In this document: piece by piece, positions 17,537 through 26,029 of the stretch
Layout of the letters: every line of letters begins with the position of its first letter
Numbering within the stretch: position 1 is the stretch's first letter
Assembly (NCBI GenBank): GCA_029939575.1
Contig: JAOZSR010000028.1
Location: 1 to 36,531, forward strand
Length of the DNA: 36,531 nt
Direction of reading: 5' to 3'
DNA from: Fidelibacterota bacterium
GTDB lineage: Bacteria > Fidelibacterota > UBA2242 > JAOZSR01
The notes under the pieces: generated by a model
Databases searched by the model: none
Told to the model about the DNA's origin: nothing
Seen by the model: the letters and a program-made list of their open reading frames with translations, nothing else
Position numbers and translations under genes: made by a program

Positions 17537-19651
17537 TTACTTGAAAAAATAAGTTAAGCGTAAAAACAAACTATGCTTATCCAAAATATATTCTTTCTGA
17601 TTTTCATTCTGAATATTACGTAATTTTATTTTATAATCAATTGAAATGTATTTGAAAAGTCTGAGATTGAAAACATTTTCCCAATCTACCGATGGACTTT
17701 TTGCTTTATCAAAAGGAAAAAGCACATCCGCATTCGTACTGTATGTTAAATTAAGCGGCAATTGAAAATTACCAATTATTGAGAGCTCTGTTCCTTGCTC
17801 TGAAACAGATTCTATCTCCCTATATATCTTCGTATTTGTGGAATCAATTGTATCAAAAAAATATACTCCATTGTTATACTCCTGTCGAAGACCAAATCCA
17901 GTACGTAGGTTAAGGGTAGAACGTTGGGAATTTAATACCCGATAATTTATCCCGATACCTTCTTTCAAAATTAAGGGAAAGAGACTATTTTGCAGGGTAA
18001 TTTCATTGACATTATTTCCGCTTTCCACCAGTTTTTTATTAAAATCATATTTCTTAAAATCAAACTCTGATTCTTCCCGGACAAATCCCGGAAACAGGTG
18101 TGAATTTGCATCAAAACGGGTATATAACCCGAGTTTTTTTATCAGGAATACAATAAAGGTATTTTTCAAATCAATATCGTCAGCTGAGATCGCAAAATCA
18201 GTATTGGTATGTTTGGTGATGCCGAATTCTGACAGGCTTTTCATAGTGAAATGAAAGGGGAAATTTTCATAAATAATTCTATTGTCATATTGGGTATTCA
18301 CAGTTATAGAAGTTTCCGGATTATTCCTGTCTTTTTCATTATCGCGATTCATATTAAAGTTTCCATGAAGCGCACTAAAGCCCTTCCACTTGTCCTTAGA
18401 TGCAAAATCCTCAACATCTTCCAGAATACCGGCACCAACCAGGTTCGTGGGATTTCCTTCATCGTCGATATTTACTACTATAGTGAGTTTTTGAACTTTC
18501 CCTTTTTTTAATTCAACGGTAGTAAAATCCCGATAAGTATTAAAGGGCTCGCTGTTAATAGTTATTTTGTATAAACCCGGATCTAATACCCATATTTTTT
18601 GCTGCTCACCAAGTTCTTTTTCTACTGTCAGTTCTGTACCAAAACTATTACCATTATCTGAATCAAAAATTTCATATCGCACCTGGGCAAAATTTCGTCT
18701 TTCATCAATTATATCAACTATCAGACATGACCAATCCGGCTCTATAATTGTTTTATACATCGGACGAATTTTAACATTTTTTTTAGTTAATAACTGATTT
18801 TCACTACCAGAGCCAAAAGAAATATTATATGAGCCGGCCAAAAGTGGGATGGCCTTCCCCATAACTCCTTCGGCATGCTCACCTTTTTCATTAAAAATTT
18901 TGTAATGTGGCTCATAATCTGTTCTGCTTAACGCAGGCAATAGAAGCAGACCACGACCTTTCATTTCCGGAACGTCAAAATCAAAAAGACTGGGGGGGCC
19001 ATTTGTTTCCACACTGACAGTATCGGCAATCTCAGTTTTGTTGGAAAAAAACTGATTTACTTTCACAATAAATCTATCTGTTTCTTCAAGAATAATTTCA
19101 TTTATTTGTTGCACAAAAGTTTCGATCTGGTCATCTAAAACAACTTCCTCTCTATTAATTGAATGGGATGTGATAATCATATTATCAGAATTACGCTTTA
19201 ATAAAAAATCCATATTTAAATGGGCTTCTTTCAGAAATTCCGAGTCGTATAATTCAATATTATTAATTTTAGTGATTAATTCCAGGTCTGGTCTTTTATC
19301 CAGGAGTTCTGACTGGGTTTGAGTAAATATATTATAACGGATGATCCTTTTTTTAATTAATTGAGAAATAATATCATTTAAGCGATCTCCCCAAAGATCA
19401 TTTTCCAAATAACTGATTTTTGGGCCAAAATGTCTGAGTACAATCTGCCGTTTGTCATAGGTTGTCGGAATCTGTGTATCTCTTACAAATAGTGAATAAT
19501 TATAAGGTGTTTCTCTGATTAAATTTTTATTTTCAGTATGGTTAAAATATTCAAGAATGTAATAATTGCGTATGCTTGGTGCTCTGGAAGCACACCCTGT
19601 CATCAGAAAAACAAATAAAAGGAATCCGGCATATAATATGTTTCTTTTCAT
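17537..19651 (-). CDS. Fusion lipoprotein: ABC-transport auxiliary (PqiC-like) domain + predicted C-terminal outer-membrane barrel
   Basis: A 704-residue protein in the MCE operon. Residues 1-20 are a lipoprotein signal (FLMTGC, Cys20 lipidated). Residues about 28-205 resemble the ABC-transport auxiliary lipoprotein family (PqiC type), with NYYILEYF and PTTYDKRQIVLRHFGPKISY. About 225-405 holds two beta-rich PEGA-like units, including LDPGLYKITI. The last about 270 residues read as alternating beta-strands and end in SLFLRLTYFFK, a C-terminal aromatic typical of outer-membrane barrels. The closest pattern I can name is DUF481-like. PqiC-type proteins normally stop near 190 residues, so the extra barrel is unusual. 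Position between the MCE protein (5 bases before) and mlaE (16 bases after) implies it is the outer-membrane end of this transporter. Family calls are by eye. Confidence 0.68.
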   Translation of the reverse strand: MKRNILYAGFLLFVFLMTGCASRAPSIRNYYILEYFNHTENKNLIRETPYNYSLFVRDTQIPTTYDKRQIVLRHFGPKISYLENDLWGDRLNDIISQLIKKRIIRYNIFTQTQSELLDKRPDLELITKINNIELYDSEFLKEAHLNMDFLLKRNSDNMIITSHSINREEVVLDDQIETFVQQINEIILEETDRFIVKVNQFFSNKTEIADTVSVETNGPPSLFDFDVPEMKGRGLLLLPALSRTDYEPHYKIFNEKGEHAEGVMGKAIPLLAGSYNISFGSGSENQLLTKKNVKIRPMYKTIIEPDWSCLIVDIIDERRNFAQVRYEIFDSDNGNSFGTELTVEKELGEQQKIWVLDPGLYKITINSEPFNTYRDFTTVELKKGKVQKLTIVVNIDDEGNPTNLVGAGILEDVEDFASKDKWKGFSALHGNFNMNRDNEKDRNNPETSITVNTQYDNRIIYENFPFHFTMKSLSEFGITKHTNTDFAISADDIDLKNTFIVFLIKKLGLYTRFDANSHLFPGFVREESEFDFKKYDFNKKLVESGNNVNEITLQNSLFPLILKEGIGINYRVLNSQRSTLNLRTGFGLRQEYNNGVYFFDTIDSTNTKIYREIESVSEQGTELSIIGNFQLPLNLTYSTNADVLFPFDKAKSPSVDWENVFNLRLFKYISIDYKIKLRNIQNENQKEYILDKHSLFLRLTYFFK

Positions 19652-19656
19652 AATTT

Positions 19657-20724
19657 TTAGTCCCTTGCCTTAGATCTGATCAAATAAGAAGGATCGTCAC
19701 TTATTTGACGTGAAAATTCATTTAAGTACTCAATAGTTTCTTTTAATATCTTGATAGATTCCAACACATCACGCCTGCCTTGCAAAACGGTTGCATCAAC
19801 ATGCTTAAATGAGTTGTCGGCTATTTCAACCAGCCTTTGAATGTCGGCTATTAAATTACCAATATCCTTCTCAAGAAATTCTTTTAGTTCCAATGCACCG
19901 AGTGTGTCTGAAAATTGAGAAAAATTTGTTAATGTGTTTTTAATTTCTTTTGATTGGACTATCATATCAATATTTGTTATAGTTGTTTGCACCATATCAA
20001 CAGATTTATCAAGTTTCCTTGATACAGACTCCAGGTTTTTAAATGTAGCGGCAATTTCGGATCGGTTTTCCACAAGTATTAAATTAGCATTGGATAACAA
20101 TTCTTCCACATCTGATTTTGAGGTAATTAACAATGTATCAATATTGGTCAGAATTGAATTGATATTTTCACGATTATCAACCAGAATGAAATTAAGATTG
20201 GCCAGAATATCTGATAGTTGAGCCCTGTGTTGTTGATCTGTAATAGCAGAAATATTATTTAAAACACTTTCGATTTTTTCGGTTATAATTTCTGCTTTTC
20301 CGGTAATATCATCTAACATTGAAGAACCGGGTGGTATTATTGAAGGTGGTTCCATTAAATCGGCCTGATTGGTTCCTCCTGTTAGTTCAATTTGTTTTAA
20401 ACCCGTAATACCAACAGCCACCAGAGTAGCAGTAACATCCTGTTTAATAGGTGTTCCATCCTTTATACTTAATTTTACAACAACCTTGCTAATATCCTCC
20501 GGATCAAAAGTAATGTCATCAACCCGTCCAATATTTATACCATAATATTTTACAGAGCTTCCAATTTGCAAACCATTGACCGAAGTATTTTCATATTTAA
20601 CGTAGTATGTGTCCCGTTTTTCCAGAAATTGCTTTCCGGCAACTATTACAAAAAATACAATTAGTAATAAAGTGGCAAGGGTTAAAAAAATTCCCAATCT
20701 TATCTTTTGTGCTTTACTAACCAT
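19657..20724 (-). CDS. mlaD: MCE-domain lipid-binding protein (MlaD family)
   Basis: A 355-residue periplasmic substrate-binding component anchored by one N-terminal helix (about 10-30, LGIFLTLATLLLIVFFVIVA). The MCE domain follows (about 35-115): YYVKYENTSVNGLQIGSSVKYYGINIGRV and ATLVAVGITGLKQIELTGG; MCE domains form hexameric rings that pass lipids. The rest is a long helical, probably coiled-coil region with repeated spacing of NLNFILVDNREN and NANLILVENRSE, ending in DDPSYLIRSK, as in many MCE proteins. This tail could form a channel-like tube towards the outer membrane. First gene of the operon; the 225 bases upstream contain a palindrome. Confidence 0.93.
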   Translation of the reverse strand: MVSKAQKIRLGIFLTLATLLLIVFFVIVAGKQFLEKRDTYYVKYENTSVNGLQIGSSVKYYGINIGRVDDITFDPEDISKVVVKLSIKDGTPIKQDVTATLVAVGITGLKQIELTGGTNQADLMEPPSIIPPGSSMLDDITGKAEIITEKIESVLNNISAITDQQHRAQLSDILANLNFILVDNRENINSILTNIDTLLITSKSDVEELLSNANLILVENRSEIAATFKNLESVSRKLDKSVDMVQTTITNIDMIVQSKEIKNTLTNFSQFSDTLGALELKEFLEKDIGNLIADIQRLVEIADNSFKHVDATVLQGRRDVLESIKILKETIEYLNEFSRQISDDPSYLIRSKARD

Positions 20725-20850
20725 TTAAAATCTCCTGATTACTAACATTAAAGATAAAACAATAGAAGCAAAATGTACAGGTCTAATTTTCCTGCAAATT
20801 GAGTTTCTATTTTATAAAAAATTCACATAATTAAACTACCTTAAGCCAGG

Positions 20851-20880
20851 TTTATCCAAATTGGTACCAGTTTGATAAAT
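20851..20880. promoter_or_regulatory. Palindrome upstream of the MCE operon, possible operator
   Basis: The 16-base core AAATTGGTACCAGTTT (20858-20873) is symmetric at 14 of 16 positions. It is flanked by TTTATC (20851-20856) and GATAAA (20874-20879), which are complementary with one base of offset. It lies about 135 bases upstream of the mlaD start and has no T-run, so a protein-binding operator fits better than a terminator. The binding factor is unknown. Confidence 0.4.
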
Positions 20881-20949
20881 AAGTATTCTCGTTATGAACC
20901 TAATTAAAGATTTACAGCCTATAATGACATTGCTGTATTAGAGGAAATA

Positions 20950-22086
20950 TTATTTTCTAAAGAAATCCTGGTTCCAATTAAGAGCATTGGCTTTGAAACT
21001 CCATAATCCCATAAGGACAACATAGGGTATTTGTAAAATAAACCAGCCCGGGAATATTTTACTGAGAAGTTTTTTGTCCCAAAGCTTTGTGGCTTTTTTC
21101 ATAAAAAGATATTCCCCTAAAAATTTCAGCCCGATAATAGTCGAAAACGTCAACAAAACCGATTGTCCAAATAATAATAAAACGAAATAAAAAATTGGAG
21201 CGAGATTTGTAAAAAATGTTGCTAAAATTACAATATAGAAAATTAGATTGAATTTATACATATAATTAGCATCACCTGCCCATCTGGCTCTTTGTTGTAA
21301 CAAAGCTTTCCAGGAGTCCAGAGGTTTTGTTTTGGCCCAACAATTTTTATTGGGATTAAAGACAATTTTAGGAAATCGACTGTTTTTTTTCAAAATCTGC
21401 ATAAAAATCGAATCATCTCCACCCGGCAGAGATTTAATTTTACTATATCCATCAACTTGCTCAAAAGCATCTTTTCTAAATGCAATATTACTCGCTGCAC
21501 AGCCCCAGTACAACCCAAGGTTAATTGCACCACGGGCAGCTGTCATCAACATAAGATAATCCAGAGACTGTAATTTTGACAAGATAATATTATTTTGTTG
21601 TATTTCTGTAAAGCCCACAACCATACCAACTTTTTCGGCAAAACACTCCATTACTCCGGAAATCCAACCAGGTTTGATCAGGCTATCTGCGTCAGATGTT
21701 AAAATTATTTCTCCCCTGGCTTCTTTAATTCCAATATTCAGAGCAGCTTTTTTATATTTATATTGAGATTTAGTCCCAACTGTGCTGAATGTTCTCAGGT
21801 TTGGAATCTGGCCAACTTTTTCGTTTATAATTTTTAACGTATTATCAGTTGACTCGTTATCAACTATAATTATCTCATACATATCTTGAGGATAATCCTG
21901 TTTGCACAGATTTTCTAATAACGACAGAATATTTTCTTGCTCATTTTTAGCGGCAATTACAACACTGGCAAAGGATTTGGACTTGGAAATTGTTAATTTG
22001 TTTCTGAACAATCCAAGCCAATAAAGAAATAACGAAAGCAGGTAAATAAACATTGAAATAGCAAAAACCCATAAAATAAAATCCAT
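20950..22086 (-). CDS. Family 2 glycosyltransferase, membrane-anchored
   Basis: A 378-residue inner-membrane GT2 enzyme transferring a sugar from a nucleotide donor to a lipid or glycan acceptor. An N-terminal helix (about 1-24) precedes the GT-A domain: SFASVVIAAKNEQENI at the start, YEIIIVDNESTDNT, the metal-binding TSDADSL, PGGDDSIFM, and the QQRARWAGD motif of processive-type GT2 enzymes. Three or four hydrophobic segments follow after residue 280. The substrate cannot be told. It begins 3 bases after mgtE stops and is the last gene of a five-gene operon; AGGTAA is its ribosome site. Confidence 0.88.
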   Translation of the reverse strand: MDFILWVFAISMFIYLLSLFLYWLGLFRNKLTISKSKSFASVVIAAKNEQENILSLLENLCKQDYPQDMYEIIIVDNESTDNTLKIINEKVGQIPNLRTFSTVGTKSQYKYKKAALNIGIKEARGEIILTSDADSLIKPGWISGVMECFAEKVGMVVGFTEIQQNNIILSKLQSLDYLMLMTAARGAINLGLYWGCAASNIAFRKDAFEQVDGYSKIKSLPGGDDSIFMQILKKNSRFPKIVFNPNKNCWAKTKPLDSWKALLQQRARWAGDANYMYKFNLIFYIVILATFFTNLAPIFYFVLLLFGQSVLLTFSTIIGLKFLGEYLFMKKATKLWDKKLLSKIFPGWFILQIPYVVLMGLWSFKANALNWNQDFFRK

Positions 22087-22089
22087 TAT

Positions 22090-23451
22090 TTACCTAAGTA
22101 ATAAAATAGCAGTATAATAATAAACCGTCACACCAAAAATATCGTTAATAGTTGAGACAATTGGACCAGTAGCAACAGCCGGATCAATATGAATACGTTC
22201 TAACAGGATTGGTACTAATGTCCCTGTTGCAGCTGCAATAATCATTGCCAGGGTTAAAGACACACCAATTGAAAAGTTTAATTTGATAATATCTGTTTGC
22301 TGGTGATACATAAAAAATGAAAATAATGTCAATAACAATCCATAAACAAGTCCCAGAATTATACCTATTCTAAATTGCCCGAGAAAAACTTTCCCGATTT
22401 GTTTTACGTTTATTCTTCCGGTAGCAATTCCTCGTACTACAATTGTCGATGATTGAGCACCAAGATTCCCGCCCATACCAGCGACAACCGGCATAAAGGC
22501 TGCCAAAATAATAAATTCATTGATTAAATTTTCAAACTTCATAACTATAAGAGAAACAATAAAACCACCAAAAAAAGTTGCAAATAACCAGGGAAAACGA
22601 ATTTTGGCTGCTTCAAAACTTGGTTTCAATAAAATCTCTCTATCTTTGCCAACACCTGCCATTTGCAGAAAATCTTCTGTAGCCTCTTCCCTGATAACAT
22701 CGATAATATCATCAACAGTAACAATACCTAATAATTTATTATCCCGATCCACAACCGGTAAAGCAAGAAAATCATAACGACTTGCCATACGTGCTACTTC
22801 TTCCTGGTCAGTTTCCGGAAATACTGTTATTACTTTTGTGGACATAACATCTTTTAAATAACTATCAGGCGCCACTGACAATAATTGTCGAACAGATAAA
22901 ACTCCGGAAAGGACTTCGTTTTTATCGACGACATAAATATAAAAAACCATTTCAAGATCTCTGTTTTCCTGAATAACTTTAATTGCATCCTGCACAGAAT
23001 CATCTTCATACATTTTAAATGGTAATGGCACCATGATCCCACCGGCTGATTCCGGTGCATGCATCATGAGTTCTTCCAGGTTTTCAGATTCAGATTTGTT
23101 CATCAAATCCAAAACAGCCTGTTCGAGATCATCCGGCAATTCAGCCACTATATCAGCTTTATCATCCTGCGCCATACATTTTAAAATATCAACAATATTT
23201 TCAGGTGATTGGTTTTTTAACAAATCCACCATTATTGATACATCAAGTTCGGATAATAATTCTGCTTTATATTCATTGTCAGTAAGCAGATCGAATATGT
23301 TTTCCCGTTCCAGATCACTGAAGTTTCTAAAAAGAGCAGCCAGATCTGCTGAATGTGTTTTATTAATTATTTTTATCAAACTGGATTTTGCATTACGCCG
23401 CATAAGTCTTCTAAAAGCATCAAGCAAGACCATAAATTCATTATTTAACAT
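22090..23451 (-). CDS. mgtE: Magnesium transporter MgtE
   Basis: A 453-residue Mg2+ channel/transporter of normal family length. An N-terminal superhelical MgtE_N domain (about 25-130) contains LSELDVSIMVDLL and DIVAELPDDLEQAVL. Two CBS domains (about 135-260) sense cytosolic Mg2+, with GGIMVPLPFKMYEDDSV and VVDRDNKLLGIVTVDDIIDVIREE. The C-terminal pore region of five helices (about 285-453) includes AAFMPVVAGMGGNLGAQSST, the best-conserved stretch of the family. AGGAGGT lies before the ATG. It sits inside a tight operon after a CPBP protease gene; no Mg2+-responsive leader is evident in the 20-base gap. Confidence 0.95.
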   Translation of the reverse strand: MLNNEFMVLLDAFRRLMRRNAKSSLIKIINKTHSADLAALFRNFSDLERENIFDLLTDNEYKAELLSELDVSIMVDLLKNQSPENIVDILKCMAQDDKADIVAELPDDLEQAVLDLMNKSESENLEELMMHAPESAGGIMVPLPFKMYEDDSVQDAIKVIQENRDLEMVFYIYVVDKNEVLSGVLSVRQLLSVAPDSYLKDVMSTKVITVFPETDQEEVARMASRYDFLALPVVDRDNKLLGIVTVDDIIDVIREEATEDFLQMAGVGKDREILLKPSFEAAKIRFPWLFATFFGGFIVSLIVMKFENLINEFIILAAFMPVVAGMGGNLGAQSSTIVVRGIATGRINVKQIGKVFLGQFRIGIILGLVYGLLLTLFSFFMYHQQTDIIKLNFSIGVSLTLAMIIAAATGTLVPILLERIHIDPAVATGPIVSTINDIFGVTVYYYTAILLLR

Positions 23452-23471
23452 AATACTAACCTCCTATATAT

Positions 23472-24323
23472 TTATTCAGAATCTGATTTTTCAATAATTT
23501 CTTTTTTTTCATCTAATACCACCATTATATCTTTTTCTTTGATTGGTGTTATATTAATAAAATACTTTAATCCAAAAATAGTCAGTAAAGTTGCAAAAAT
23601 TAAAATATACGGATTAACATGACCATTAAATTCGTACCACCCCAAACTTTCCTCCGGCTGATGGGCAAGCCATACAGCAATTCCATTATTCATAGCATGT
23701 AATACAAAGGAAATCCATACAGAATTTGTCCGCCAGGCAATATATCCCAGGAAAAATCCAACTATCAAAATCTGAATCATCCACCAGGGATTAAAATGAA
23801 TTATAGCAAATACTAATGCTGAGTAACATACTGCCTTGGTGGCATCTTTTAAACGGTACTCAAGGATTCTTTGAAAAAAACCACGAACTAGTATTTCTTC
23901 GATTAAAGGAGCAATAAAAACCATTAATCCAATCACCATTATCCCGGATAACCAGTCTGTTATCCTTAATATCTCAGGGAGAATAGCAAAACTGGGGGGC
24001 AACGGAAAAACCATCTGGATAATCCGGTCTAACTCGTCGAGCAATATTATAAGTCCTAACCCAAATGGAATGATAGCAAGAGTAGAATTTAATCTAACAG
24101 GATTTAGTCTAAAGGCAGATACCAAATCTATTTTTCGGCCAATGATCCAGGATAATGCAGGAACAAGGAATAAGATTTCTCCCACAAGCATAAATAGACA
24201 AGAGCTGACAACAAGATTGTTTCCGGAAAAAATTAATAAACCAACTGAAGAAATCAGCACTCCTAACAACACACCAAGTGCTAATAAACTGATAGCCAAC
24301 CCGATTCTTGGAATTATTTTCAT
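23472..24323 (-). CDS. CPBP-family intramembrane glutamic endopeptidase
   Basis: A 283-residue polytopic membrane protein of the CPBP (CaaX protease/bacteriocin-processing) family. The catalytic motif EEILVRG (EExxxR type) follows VFIAPLI near residue 140. The two later conserved His motifs are seen as FAIIHFNPWW and FVLHAMNN. About eight hydrophobic segments are present. Family members cleave membrane proteins or process peptides; the substrate here is unknown. A GGAGAG site precedes the ATG. Gaps of about 20 bases on both sides place it in the trmH-mgtE operon. Confidence 0.88.
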   Translation of the reverse strand: MKIIPRIGLAISLLALGVLLGVLISSVGLLIFSGNNLVVSSCLFMLVGEILFLVPALSWIIGRKIDLVSAFRLNPVRLNSTLAIIPFGLGLIILLDELDRIIQMVFPLPPSFAILPEILRITDWLSGIMVIGLMVFIAPLIEEILVRGFFQRILEYRLKDATKAVCYSALVFAIIHFNPWWMIQILIVGFFLGYIAWRTNSVWISFVLHAMNNGIAVWLAHQPEESLGWYEFNGHVNPYILIFATLLTIFGLKYFINITPIKEKDIMVVLDEKKEIIEKSDSE

Positions 24324-24341
24324 TGCAGAACTCTCTCCAAA

Positions 24342-24914
24342 TTACCCATTGCCTTCGCCTGCTTCTTCAACTTGTGGATATTTTTCCGGAAATAAAGCCC
24401 GAATATGCTTTTCAATAATCTTTTCATCGCCTTCGTGAAATCCTTTTTTAAAAAAAGTCACTATACCCTCTGCATTAATAATAACAAACGCTGGCGTCAC
24501 ACTTGCATTAAATTTTTTAGCAACCATACCCCATCTATCCAGACAAACAGGTAAAGTAAAGTTCATTTTTTTCACATATTTATCGACAAGTTTCGGGTCA
24601 TCCCCAACATTAAACAGATAAAAATCAACATCCGGATATTTTTCCTGCAAATCAATAATATGTGGTATCTCCTTGCGGCAAGGTATACAAGATGTGGTAA
24701 AAAAACTAAAGGCTACTGGCCCTTTTTTACCCGCCCTGGCTCTTGCCCCAACTTTTCGGCTCAGAAAAAACTCACCACCATTTAAAATATTTGCAAAAAA
24801 TTTAGGTGCTTCCTGACCAGGTAATAATACCTGTTCCTCTTTGTCAACAGAATCACCTGTCATTGGCATTGATAATAACAACAAAATTGATAAAATTGTA
24901 GAAAACAATTCCAT
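24342..24914 (-). CDS. TlpA-like thiol-disulfide redoxin, exported
   Basis: A 190-residue thioredoxin-fold protein with an N-terminal hydrophobic export signal (about 3-18). The active site is TTSCIPCRKEI (CxxC), followed by the cis-Pro loop SVTPAFVIIN. This is the TlpA/ResA pattern, implying periplasmic reduction of disulfides, for example in cytochrome c maturation. The start is ambiguous: the full Shine-Dalgarno AAGGAGG (24916-24922) ends one base before the ATG at 24914, too close for good initiation, whereas a TTG at 24906-24908 is spaced seven bases away. The SD overlaps the trmH stop codon, so the two genes are translationally coupled. Confidence 0.87.
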   Translation of the reverse strand: MELFSTILSILLLLSMPMTGDSVDKEEQVLLPGQEAPKFFANILNGGEFFLSRKVGARARAGKKGPVAFSFFTTSCIPCRKEIPHIIDLQEKYPDVDFYLFNVGDDPKLVDKYVKKMNFTLPVCLDRWGMVAKKFNASVTPAFVIINAEGIVTFFKKGFHEGDEKIIEKHIRALFPEKYPQVEEAGEGNG

Positions 24915-24920
24915 ACCTCC

Positions 24921-25775
24921 TTATTTTGTTAACTCACTCAATAATATTCCAACTGAAACCCCCAGGTTCAGAGATTCTCCATAGCCTTTTTTGGGAATTT
25001 TTATTATTGAATCATTTTCCATTTTTATTTCACGGGGAACACCCCGGGCTTCATTTCCAAATACTAATATCCAATTATTATTTGGGTATGCAGAGACAAT
25101 CTCACCATCCATATCTGCACAAAACAATTGCGCTTTAACTTTACCTGCATATTCTCTAAGCTGATTAATTTGAACCTTCTCAAAAATATTGAGCCGAAAA
25201 ATCGCACCCATTGATCCGCGAACTACTTTAGGAGAAAAACAATCAACCGATCCCGGAGATATTATTATTGTATTAACACCAAACCAGGAGGCTGTTCGAA
25301 ATATCGTTCCCAAATTCCCGGGGTCATTGATTTCCCATAAATATAAAGCGGGCAGCAAAGCTTTTTCCAATGATTTGTCAGGAAGTTCGGCAAGTTTACC
25401 AATCGCCACGATTCCTTCCGGATTTTTTAAAGAACTAATATACCGGATATCGCTATCTTTAATAATATGGTAATTTTGCTCCTTCTGATATGCAATATCA
25501 ATAATTTCATGAAACATCCCGTTCTTTAGTAAATCATCTGAAATAAAAATATTTTCTATCGGAAATCCGGCGATAAGCGCCTCATAAACCAATTTATATC
25601 CTTCTATTAAAAAGCGTCCTGTTTGATTCCGCTCTTTTTTATTTTTCAGCAATCTAAAAAGTTTTTTTTCACTATTGGATAATCTTTCCACCTTAAATTT
25701 ATCTCTATTGGAAAATTTAACTTTTCTTTCGTCAATAGAAATTTTATTAGGCTTCTGTAATATCCGGTTTTTCAT
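24921..25775 (-). CDS. TrmH/SpoU-family RNA 2'-O-methyltransferase
   Basis: A 284-residue cytoplasmic SAM-dependent enzyme that 2'-O-methylates rRNA or tRNA ribose. The N-terminal substrate-binding domain (about 40-120) includes RFLIEGYKLVYEAL. The knotted SPOUT domain (about 130-284) shows all three motifs: NDPGNLGTIFRTASWFGV, LVFGNEARGVP, and IKIPKKGYGESLNLGVSVGI. Which nucleotide is modified cannot be told; it is closer to the general RlmB/TsnR-like group than to TrmL. No clear Shine-Dalgarno precedes the ATG at 25775. It is the first gene of the five-gene operon trmH-redoxin-CPBP-mgtE-glycosyltransferase. Confidence 0.88.
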   Translation of the reverse strand: MKNRILQKPNKISIDERKVKFSNRDKFKVERLSNSEKKLFRLLKNKKERNQTGRFLIEGYKLVYEALIAGFPIENIFISDDLLKNGMFHEIIDIAYQKEQNYHIIKDSDIRYISSLKNPEGIVAIGKLAELPDKSLEKALLPALYLWEINDPGNLGTIFRTASWFGVNTIIISPGSVDCFSPKVVRGSMGAIFRLNIFEKVQINQLREYAGKVKAQLFCADMDGEIVSAYPNNNWILVFGNEARGVPREIKMENDSIIKIPKKGYGESLNLGVSVGILLSELTK

Positions 25776-25972
25776 AAAATTATTAATTTGTTTATATCAA
25801 GTTTATAATTGATTTTTTTCTCAACCCTGAGAAGTTACCACGAACAGGTAATTGAAACAAGAGAGTAATTAAATTAGAAGCATGAAATCTTTTAATTGAT
25901 GGAATTTATCAATAAAACTATAGAATCCGGAGATTTTCCTCGAATAAAATCAATCCCCTTTTCTCTGCCTAT

Positions 25973-26012
25973 AAAAAAATCCTTCCATATAAACATCATA
26001 CAGAAGGATTTT
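25973..26012 (-). terminator. Rho-independent terminator after the Kbl-type gene
   Basis: On the minus strand AAAATCCTTC (26012-26003) pairs with GAAGGATTTT (25985-25976) across a 17-base loop and runs directly into further Ts. It lies 18 bases after the stop of the second Kbl-type gene and closes the acpS-kbl-acsA-acp-kbl cluster, separating it from trmH. Confidence 0.75.
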
Positions 26013-26029
26013 GATATTTTTGATTCTTT

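Noticed and set aside
23033-23497. A 154-codon open frame antisense to mgtE
   Set aside because: A Ser-rich shadow of the MgtE N-domain coding sequence; mgtE itself is unambiguous.
25818-25833. Small hairpin TTCTCA-ACCC-TGAGAA upstream of trmH as a terminator
   Set aside because: A 6-bp stem without a T-run on the minus strand; the T-run precedes rather than follows it on the plus strand.
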